Assembly (NCBI GenBank): GCA_012184525.1
Contig: WOFQ01000001.1
Location: 868,001 to 932,000 of the forward strand
Source of the DNA: Xenoacremonium recifei
Lineage: Eukaryota > Ascomycota > Sordariomycetes > Hypocreales > Nectriaceae
DNA: 64,000 nt
Direction: 5' to 3'
In this document: one piece after another, positions 56,421 through 64,000 of the stretch
Layout: each line of letters opens with the position of its first letter
Numbering within the stretch: position 1 is the stretch's first letter
Made by a program: the position numbers and the translations under genes
Notes under the pieces: generated by a model
What the model was told of the DNA's origin: nothing
Seen by the model: only the letters and a program-made list of their open reading frames with translations
Databases searched by the model: none

Positions 56421-57255
56421 TTTGCAAGTAATTCTTTCTAATAGACGGCCTCGCCCACGTATATATCACTGGCAGGTCTACAGTTGTTGGCGGAACCAAG
56501 ATCCTTCAGAGGCGTTGGTGGATAGAGACTGCACCTGCGTGCGATGTATGAATAATAAGACAGTTTCTCAGAGGTCCATGACTGAAAACTGCATTTTCCT
56601 ATGAGATGTGCCCAGGAGTTGAATTAACGATTTAGGGGTAAAATAAGAGTTACGAGGCCATTGAGCTAGTGGTAAAGGAGTGCATTAGTCGGCGGAAAGG
56701 GTATAGTTCGAGGTGAGGTGTCGTCGACGTTGCATCCCCTTCGAGCTCGATATTTATGGTTTCAATCCTACACCTGAATCAATATGCCCCTGAGGCGTTT
56801 TGAATGAGATTTCATTTGTGATACGTTCAATGTGAAGAATGCTTGACACGACGATGAGTTGTATTTAGTGGGTGACTAGTCGTACTCGAAGTCGCGGAGC
56901 ACCTCGATCACGTACACGTGTCTTAGAGGTCCAATCATAAGAGTCTTCATGACTTGAATCGAGATTGTGTAGGGAAACATAAGGAAAATGCCTGATTACT
57001 GAATATCGTGACCGGGAAGTGTTCGTTGTGGTTTGCCGGTTGCCCTGTTTAGCCCGCACTGTGTCGTCATCGATGCCGCTGACGATGACCTCATTCCCGT
57101 TACTCAAAGGCACGTGAAGCCAACGTTAATTCACACCTACCACAACACGGCAAACACACGAAATATTTTACATATAATAGCTTCACAACCTCGACTCACT
57201 CGCACTATACCTAAACATATTGAATTACAGAGGCACTGACTACTTGCTCATCGCC
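56421..57255. other. intergenic; GAD promoter region
   Basis: About 0.83 kb between two plus-strand genes. The last 150 bp before the GAD start is AC-rich, as in fungal 5' leaders. A stretch at about 56665-56715 has weak A-box and B-box-like words but no cloverleaf. Confidence 0.45.
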
Positions 57256-59077
57256 ATGTCGCTGGCTCGCCATGTAAGTCTTCTCCGGCAAATACAGACC
57301 ATCCGGCCAAACTGACCATGACCAGGTCAACCCGGAGGACATCCTCCAACGCCTCGAAGGCACGCATATTTCGGGTTCACGACCTTCAGGAGCCCCGACT
57401 CGAGAGGCAGCTACCCACTTCACTCCCTTCGATAGCCGCTACACCTCCAAGACCAACATCCCCAAGTACAAGATTCCCGCTGAAGGCGCCCACTCGGACA
57501 CAATCTACCAGATGATCAAGGATGAGCTCGACCTCGATGGCCGTCCAACAGTCAATCTGGCTTCGTTCGTCAACACATGGATGGAGCCCAACGCCGACAA
57601 GCTCATGATGGATAACCTGGCTAAAAACTTAGCCGACTCAGACGAGTATCCCGCCATCATGCAGATTCACCAGCGAGTCATCAGCATCCTGGCCCATCTC
57701 TGGAACGTCCAGTCAGGTGAGAAGGCAGTAGGAACAGCCTGCACAGGCTCGTCCGAGGGTATCCATCTGGGTGGGCTGGCCATGAAGCGGCGCTGGCAGG
57801 AGAAGCGCCGGGCACAGGGGAAGGATACTACCAAGCCCAACATCGTCATGGGGGCCAATGCGCAGGTCGCGCTCGAGAAGTTCGCGCGATATTTCGAGGT
57901 CGAGGCCCGGATCCTGCCCGTAAATGCAAAGAGCCATTTCTGCTTGGACCCTGCGCAAGTTGCCGAGAACATCGACGAGAACACCATCGGAGTCTTCGTG
58001 ATCTTGGGAAGCACATATACGGGCCACTATGAGCCAGTCGAAGAGATCTCGGATCTCTTGGACGAGTACGAGAAATCGACCGGTCATGATATTCCAATCC
58101 ATCTCGATGCAGCTTCGGGCGGATTCGTGGCACCCTTCGCAGATGCCCACGCTGGTGGGAAGAAATGGGGCTTCGAACTTCCCCGTGTGAAATCAATCAA
58201 CACTTCTGGCCACAAGTACGGCCTCTGCTACCCTGGCGTTGGTTGGGTTGTCTGGCGCGACGAGTCTTACCTCCCAGAGGACCTCATCTTTACTCTTGAC
58301 TACTTGGGCGGCGAGGAGAAGACCTTCACGCTGAACTTCTCACGGCCAAGTGCTCAAGTAGTCGTCCAGTACTACAACCTCATTCACCTGGGCTTCTCGG
58401 GATACCGGGGCATCATGGAAAACTGTTTGGCGAACGCCAGGACGTTTGCGAAGAGTCTTGAAAAAACGGGATGGTTCACGGTTGTATCGGACATTCACCG
58501 CAAGGTTGCGCTGGCACCTTCGAATACGGACCATGCTGATGGCAGCCGATCAGGCTTCAGCGCTCATGATGTAGCTGGACAGGTGAAGGCTTCTATTTCC
58601 AAGGTCGCCAGCAGCCTCGGGGCAAGCGAAGTCGCTGAGTCTGCTACTGGAGAAACCTCAGCCGACTACGTTGCCGGCCTCCCCGTGGTATCCTTCCGGT
58701 TTAGCGACGACTTCCAGAAGGAGTTCCCGCACGTCAAGCAGGCCACGCTCTCGCTTCTGCTGCGCGCTCGTCAGTGGATAATTCCCAACTACAGCCTGCC
58801 ACCAGAAGCGCAAGACACCCAGATCCTGCGCGTCGTCATCCGGGAGACGATGTCATATGACCTTATCGATCGGCTGCTGGAGGATATCTGTGATGTGATG
58901 GAGCAGATGATGGAGAATGATCAGGTCGACCTCTCGATTCTGCAGAAGCAGCCTAGAAGGTACAAGCTGCAGAGTGAGCAGGACGAGAAGGAGGAAGGGA
59001 AGCGTGAGAGTATGGGGGATAGGGCGCAGCGGGATGTGCGGAAAATGATGCAGGGCGTGTACAAGGGAGTTTGTTAA
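57256..59077 (+). CDS. gad1: glutamate decarboxylase
   Basis: PLP-dependent group II decarboxylase that turns L-glutamate into GABA and CO2 in the GABA shunt; cytosolic. Exon 1 is only 18 nt (57256-57273, MSLARH), then a 52-nt intron and exon 2 57326-59077; 589 aa. Signatures: NLASFVNTWMEPNADKLM near the N-terminus, GTACTGSSEG for PLP phosphate binding, HLDAASGGFVAPF, and SINTSGHKYG with Schiff-base lysine K303. The C-terminus carries an extra acidic/basic tail of about 40 residues after the helical domain, variable among fungal GADs. The ATG at 57256 is supported because the second exon has no in-frame ATG before the conserved region until 57512, which would lose about 68 residues of the family N-terminus. 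Same strand as the upstream membrane protein, not obviously linked. Confidence 0.95.
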
Positions 59078-59445
59078 CCTATGAGGAGATGATACCTACA
59101 CACGAGTTGTCATGACGAGGGCCAAAATTGCATATAGCCGGATGAGTTTCATTAAAAAGGAAACCACAAACTACGTGTTAGTCAAAAGTATTGCTATTAA
59201 GAGGATCAAGAGCTTCTGGAGGGCTGGCTTGAACCACGTGAGTTCAAGGCCTGTGGCTCTTGGAAAGAAGTTTTGCTATCCAAGGGGAGCAACCATTTTA
59301 ATCCAAGGCCATTCACTTAATTATTTTTGTTAAGAATTGTGAGCACGTCGTTAGTCACTAGATATGGGACAATCGTTTTGAGAACTGTAATTTATTTAAC
59401 TGTGTCCATAGATTAGAACACACCATGGCCAGCCGCGTCAGATGA
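59078..59445. other. intergenic between convergent genes
   Basis: The 3' regions of GAD (+) and the Cys-rich orphan (-). AT-rich, no gene seen. Confidence 0.45.
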
Positions 59446-60174
59446 TCAACCATAATAATTGTACTGCTGATACATGTAATGCTGGTTTAACTGATCTGTA
59501 TATTGCGGGTTTCCCTGAGCCATGGATTGTTGGTTTACCTCATAATCTATTTGAGGCGTGAAGAAGTGATCACTGTCCTCCTCAAACTCTTGGACTTCGC
59601 CCTTAGTTCCGCTATCCATTGCTCCCCGACATCTCTTACAGAGGACATATCGGTAAATAGGAAAAGTATACGGATACTGCGGGACCCCAAAGTGGTCGTC
59701 GTCCTTGATAACCCTGCTGCAGGCCCCATTGAGGCATCTGTCATAGCAAAGGTCCTCCATACGGGTCAGCATGTTCAGGATAGCTTCGGCCGCGCGGTGC
59801 TCATGGGCGGGAAGACCAGCCAGCCTGTTGCGTGCACGCAGCAAGTAATTGTCCCGCATCAACCAATAGCACTGGTTATGCATGATACCACTGCTGTTCT
59901 GGCCAAAAAGGGCATAGACGCAAGCTCGGCAACTCGCTTCATTCGACCTGATAGGCCGTGCAATGAGCTCCCAATAGGCAGTCCAGTAGGAGCCAGATTG
60001 CTTGAGCTTTTCGAAGCACTTTAGGCATTCGGTTGAACCTGCTTTCCGGATTTTACCGTTGCACATACTGCAGAGTGGCTCGGCCCGAAGGACGAATTGG
60101 CCATAGTTGCGACCTTGACAGGCGGCAATGATGTTGTTCGACTGGGAAGTCGTGCTGCTGGTGCTAGAACTCAT
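59446..60174 (-). CDS. Cys-rich orphan protein, possible zinc binder
   Basis: Single-exon gene, 242 aa from an ATG. I do not recognise the family. The protein has a Ser/Thr-rich start, then paired cysteines: CSMC and CLKC around residues 35-54, CRAC at about 83, a CYDRCLNGAC cluster at about 143, and CKRC at about 179, spaced as in zinc ribbons or degenerate RING-like folds. The C-terminal 45 residues are Gln/Tyr/Asn-rich (MYQQYNYYG end), prion-like in composition. Helical segments with many Arg residues (LLRARNRLAG, EHRAAEAIL) lie between the Cys groups. Similar short fungus-only Cys proteins are usually unannotated. The length, ATG, composition and absence of stops support a real gene. Confidence 0.6.
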   Translation of the reverse strand: MSSSTSSTTSQSNNIIAACQGRNYGQFVLRAEPLCSMCNGKIRKAGSTECLKCFEKLKQSGSYWTAYWELIARPIRSNEASCRACVYALFGQNSSGIMHNQCYWLMRDNYLLRARNRLAGLPAHEHRAAEAILNMLTRMEDLCYDRCLNGACSRVIKDDDHFGVPQYPYTFPIYRYVLCKRCRGAMDSGTKGEVQEFEEDSDHFFTPQIDYEVNQQSMAQGNPQYTDQLNQHYMYQQYNYYG

Positions 60175-60664
60175 GTTTGCGGGTTGATTTATATAGGAAG
60201 TGTTGAGTTAATCTCCTTGATGAAGGGTTCTGGCCGGATGAAAGCTGTGGAATATAGACTGTTGGTAGTGAGTGATCTCGATGATGGATTCTGTTGTCGA
60301 GGAGCTTTCTGATGATCCGCCTCAGATCGACTCCTATTTATCCATGATCCTATTGCCATTGTTCGTTCTGGAGAGGTTCGTGGTGATAGAATGGGCATGC
60401 AAGACAATTGCTCGCTCGTCGAACATGAACATGTTCGCAACCTTGTTCTGGTCCTGCATCTGTTCTCCTGGGATAGAACATAGATACTGTGAGGACTCAA
60501 AGGCGAAGAGAAAAGACCACATCGTAACGTGGCTCAACTCTCTTTCAAGCATGTTCGCTGACATGTTGAAGCAGCGCTCAGCGGTGCCACGTTGTTCAAC
60601 AAAGCAGCGGTTGCTCAACCGCCGCCCGCAAAAATGAACACCATGACTCCAGCAATCTCTTTGT
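60175..60664. other. intergenic, no gene seen
   Basis: About 0.5 kb carrying the promoter of the Cys-rich orphan and the 3' side of the candidate microprotein gene. Short frames on both strands show no motif. Confidence 0.4.
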
Positions 60665-60838
60665 TCATATGGCTCGTCTCCTGGCGTTCCATTGACTTCT
60701 CTGGATCTGAGAGGGTCGGAAGTGCTTGACCAGCCTCGTCAAAGCGACCCCGAGCACCATGACGATCTCGATAGCGACGAGGCCGAACCAGATGCCGTTG
60801 AGGACTCTGTCCTCGGATTCGTACAGGAGCCCGCTCAT
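60665..60838 (-). CDS. candidate 57-aa single-pass membrane microprotein
   Basis: Intronless 57-aa frame from an ATG in good context (AACATGAGC). Residues about 14-36 form one hydrophobic helix (NGIWFGLVAIEIVMVLGVAL), preceded by an acidic segment (YESEDR) and followed by a strongly basic tail (RLVKHFRP...NARRRAI), a pattern fitting a tail-in membrane microprotein with the basic end facing the cytosol or matrix. I do not recognise the family. A CT-rich leader lies just upstream on the coding strand. It could still be a chance frame; the topology-consistent charge pattern is the main support. Confidence 0.4.
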   Translation of the reverse strand: MSGLLYESEDRVLNGIWFGLVAIEIVMVLGVALTRLVKHFRPSQIQRSQWNARRRAI

Positions 60839-62444
60839 GTTGTCTGGAGATAGGGAAACACTGGAAAAGGCAGATTTTCGTCTTTGGCGAGGACGAGAGG
60901 GGAAAATTCGATCTGGCGAGGGTCACCGCTCTTAGTTCAAAGGACCTGGCGCTGATAATGTGGATTCGTCATATGTCTTCAAAACGAGGTCAGCCACCCC
61001 CATTCACATAGCAGAGGAATGCACATCAAAAAGGCTTACCTGGACGTCACCAGCTATTTGGAAATAACGCAAGAAATCTCTCAAGAGGCTTCTCGACAAT
61101 GTAGATTCAAATTTTGCAAAAAGATCAAAAGGCTGGGACGCCAACAAAACTGCATCGTGCTCTGGGTCTTATTTCTAGCGTGGTTCTTTGCCCACCCATC
61201 GCCAAGGACCCTGGTGCAAAACCCGTCCGGGGTATGCTCTGACCGCTCTGTAGTCTGTGACCAGACCCTTATTTAGGAACCAGATTAGCCACTTCAATGC
61301 AAGCACGAAACGGCATCTGAGCTCTGGTTGGGGAATCATGGCAGTGGGTTCGCCTCTTGTTGGGGCTAGATGGGACGGCACCGGCGCTTGAATCACACGA
61401 TGCTGCCGAGTTGCAGACGCATCACGAGCCCTACAGGGACCCCCAACGGAGTCGGTTATGGCGCACTGCATGGCGACTCAATTTCGGCGCAGATTGCGGC
61501 AGCCAGCAAGGGCTGTGTTTGATCCTCGGGAAATAACATTGAAACATCCTTCGTATGGGGTCGGTCCACTTGGAGATGCTTGCTGGCGGGACAGCGTGGA
61601 GTTTGAGGTCGCCGACACCGCGGCAGTGTGATTACCGTCAATGCAACATGCGAAAGGAGTCTGGGCGTTTCGAAAGAGTCTCCGATCTTCTCGGCCGGGA
61701 GCAAGCTCAAGCCGGCGCCGGAAGCCCGATGTGTGGGGCCGGGTCGCCGAGGGGCTTCCCGCCTTGGCTTCCGTCCATCAGGGTCTGAGGGTTGATTGAA
61801 GACGGCTTGGCTGTAACTTCCCTTTGCATTCAGCCTCACCTTTCTGAAACCATTTGACGGGGGCTGTCGCAAGGCGTCATCATGCCGTGGTCATGTAGGA
61901 GGGAGTATTGGGAGTGTTCCGGATTGATGGCAGAGGACAGTTCGTCAAAATAGTTCGTTGAGCCATTCCAAGCGCAGCGCCAGTCTCCGCCACAGCTTGA
62001 ACGCGTAACTATCTGTCGGCTTGCGGTTCCGTGCCTGAAGAGCTTCTCCTGAACAAGAAAAGCCAGCTATGCAGGGATTATCGCATGCCTCACATGTTTC
62101 AAGGCTGCGTTTGGGGGGTACTTGATTTGCCCGCGGAGAGCTACTGACGCATGACGTATCTCCTTAGCGCCTGCACAGCCACAGCACATGCTGGCGAGCA
62201 CTCCAATCATGTCATTGCCCGCGATGACGTCGCCTTTGCCCCGCACTAGCTCCCTCCTCAGCTGGTCTGCCATCGTCACGAACCAAAGCCAAACAAGTTT
62301 GCTGGGTGACCTCCAACCCTGATACCTATCTGTTATATAACCTTACACGCCCAAGAAGTTTTTTTTTTCCAGTTCCAGGACTGCATTTGATCCCAACTTT
62401 CAAACCTACCCGAATCACATCGCCATCGAAATAACCACGTCAAA
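60839..62444. other. intergenic; vip1 promoter region
   Basis: About 1.6 kb between divergent genes. TATATAA at 62334-62340 lies about 105 bp upstream of the Vip1-like ATG and is the likely TATA box. No gene is supported elsewhere in the interval. Confidence 0.5.
62334..62340 (+). promoter_or_regulatory. TATA box of the Vip1-like gene
   Basis: TATATAA about 105 bp upstream of the ATG at 62445, followed by a T-run and a CA-rich leader typical of strongly expressed fungal genes. Confidence 0.5.
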
Positions 62445-63341
62445 ATGGCTGCTGCTTCAACCGTCATCGTCAAGAACATCGCTCCGGCGACCAGCGACAG
62501 CGAGGTCAAGGACTTCTTCAGCTTCTGGTAGAAACCCCACGAGTTCCCTTGACCGAAATCCTTCCGTGCTAACACTCTGCCCAGTGGCAAGATCTCCGAC
62601 ATCAAGGTCACCACCGAGGGCGAGACCAAGTCGGCCGAGGTCACCTTCGAGAAGGAGACGGCCATGAAGACGGCCCTGCTCCTCAACAACACGCAGCTGG
62701 GCGCCAACCAGCTCTCCGTCACCAGCGCCACCGGCGACAACGAGGACGACGGCTCGCACTACACCAAGAACGCCGCCCGCGACTCGGACGAGATCACGCA
62801 GGAGGAGAAGCCACGTGCGCGCATTCTGGCCGAGTACCTCGCACACGGCTATGTGGTCGGTGACGCCGCCATCCAGCGCGCCATCGAGCTGGACCACAAG
62901 CACGGCGTGACGAACCGTTTCCTCACCACGCTGCAGAACCTCGACCAGAAGACGCACGCCACCGAGCGCGCCAAGGCCACCGACCAGACCTACGGCGTCT
63001 CGCAGCGTGCCGGCAGCTTCCTGACCGGCCTGGGCTCGTACTTCGAGAAGGCCTCCAACACGCCCACCGGCCAGCGCATCGTCAAGTTCTACACGGATAG
63101 CAGCCGTCAGGTCCAGGAGGTGCACGCCGAGGCCCGTCGTCTGGCCGACTTGAAGAAGGAGGAGCACGGCGGCAGCGCGTACAAGGCTGCTGGTCTCGAG
63201 CGGGTGTTTGGTAAGGAGAAGGCTCCGGCTGAACCTCCTGCGGCTCCTAGCACGACTGAGGCTCCCTCTACTTCGGCGCCTACGCAGGCGGCCCCGACAG
63301 AGCAGATCCCCTCGGTCAGCGCTCCCGAGAAGACTACTTAG
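62445..63341 (+). CDS. vip1: Vip1-like RRM RNA-binding protein
   Basis: Two exons: 62445-62527 and 62585-63341 across a 57-nt intron (GTAGAA..CCAG, branch GCTAAC); 279 aa. The N-terminal RRM (about 3-75) is joined at FFSFCGKISDIKVT, giving RNP2-like TVIVKNIAP and an RNP1-like EVTFEKETAM strand. The rest is helical (YLAHGYVVGDAAIQRAIELD, a tRFLTTL helix and KASNTPTGQRIVKFY), then an Ala/Pro/Thr-rich disordered tail. It matches the fission-yeast Vip1 group of fungal RRM proteins with an unassigned mRNA or stress-related role. Many C-ending codons and the TATA box suggest high expression. It converges with the 66-aa gene. Confidence 0.9.
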
Positions 63342-63578
63342 AGGAATACTGGGTGATAAACAAAGCGGGAAAATGGAGAACCGGAGGACGTTGGGAGTAG
63401 GGGGGAATGGCCTTACTTGCGACTTTGTTACGAGTTTTCACGACCTTGACGCACGCACATAGCTTTTGGTAGGAAATTGATGTTTACTTTGGGAAATATT
63501 GTTACAAGTGATCACTTTTCTGTCGTTCGCTGAGAATTAAACTACAAAATGCTGTCTTGACAGCAACTGATCAACCAC

Positions 63579-63837
63579 CTAGTGCTGGTGTTCGGGGTAC
63601 TTTTGCTTCAGAACATCCTCCATGATCTCCTTGGGGTTTGACTTGAGGTTCTGTCCAGTCATGTCAGTAAACTTTAGACAAGCCTTTAGTGGAAAAGGAG
63701 CAAAGTACCTTGAGTTGCTCCTGGTTCAACTGATCCTTGTTCGTGGCATCGTCGGTTCCCTTACCAGACGCAGGGGGATCTTGCAGCTGGGCACCGGTCT
63801 GGCGCTCGGGAGGAGGAGATTGGCGGCCCTCAGGCAT
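63579..63837 (-). CDS. small conserved fungal protein, 66 aa
   Basis: Two exons: 63837-63709 and 63650-63579, with a 58-nt intron (GTACTT..GACAG); 66 aa. The start MPEGRQSPPPERQTGAQ, a Gly/Asp/Lys-rich middle (PASGKGTDDA) and a short helical end (NLKSNPKEIMEDVLKQKY) match a family of very small, highly charged, uncharacterised proteins I recall as common in filamentous ascomycetes. Disordered, function unknown. A TATATAA lies on the minus strand about 90 bp upstream. An upstream in-frame Met with a longer leader is possible but the MPEG start is the one seen in relatives. Confidence 0.8.
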
Positions 63838-64000
63838 GATGTGTGATTTGGTGATTTCGGGGTTTCCTTGTGATATCAGAGAAGATAGGCTTGGGGAGAC
63901 AGGAATGAGGATCAATGGTTTACGGTTTATATAACGCATCTATGGGAGTTGGTTGAGACTGGCAGATGAACGCACTTTGACGGGGCGATGAAGTCATCAC
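63838..64000. promoter_or_regulatory. promoter of the 66-aa gene
   Basis: TTATATAA at 63927-63934 reads as a TATA box on the minus strand about 90 bp upstream of the ATG at 63837. The window ends here. Confidence 0.5.

Noticed and set aside
56661..56730. tRNA-like A-box and B-box words
   Set aside because: D-stem and T-stem do not pair and the B-box ends in T; no cloverleaf can be drawn.

Overview
The window is nuclear DNA of a filamentous ascomycete (Pezizomycotina; gene content and style best fit Sordariomycetes, but the species cannot be read from the sequence). The evidence is spliceosomal introns of about 49-75 nt with GT..AG ends and CTAAC/CTRAY branch points, CT-rich leaders, fungus-only families (Zn2Cys6 regulator, fungal rhodopsin-like membrane protein, HeLo domain, DASH subunit Hsk3) and long gene-poor spacers. 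No rRNA, confident tRNA, CRISPR or intact transposon was found. Most multi-exon genes below were rebuilt by hand from splice sites and checked for frame.

Layout. 0-9.1 kb: a HeLo-pseudokinase protein (-), divergent from the XPF/Rad1 repair nuclease (+); a tiny 72-aa fungal protein (-); the mitochondrial Mg channel MRS2 (-). 9.8-15 kb: a Fungal_trans_2-type regulator carrying a one-base frameshift (-), and an F-box-like orphan (+). 17.3-19.4 kb: a Pho80-family cyclin (-), followed by about 7.4 kb without a recognisable gene. 26.8-36 kb, a housekeeping block: SUB2 helicase (-) divergent from RNase P subunit RPP21/RPR2 (+), DASH subunit HSK3 (-), and a ketopantoate-reductase-fold protein with a very long disordered tail (-). 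36-45 kb: about 9 kb without a supported gene. 45-60 kb: a double F-box/cysteine protein (+), a dialkylglycine-decarboxylase-like PLP enzyme (-) directly downstream of a Zn2Cys6 regulator (-), a 4.6-kb spacer, an eight-exon rhodopsin-like membrane protein (+), glutamate decarboxylase (+), and a Cys-rich orphan (-). 60.6-64 kb: a candidate 57-aa membrane microprotein (-), a Vip1-like RRM protein (+) and a 66-aa fungal protein (-).

How genes may work together. The clearest functional pair is the Zn2Cys6 regulator and the dialkylglycine-decarboxylase homologue, on the same strand 163 bp apart. The enzyme keeps the residues that set dialkylglycine decarboxylase apart from ordinary class III aminotransferases, which suggests a small module for 2-aminoisobutyrate or related quaternary amino acids. 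SUB2/RPP21 and HeLo/XPF are divergent pairs with shared intergenic promoters. The remaining genes look like independent housekeeping or lineage-specific genes.
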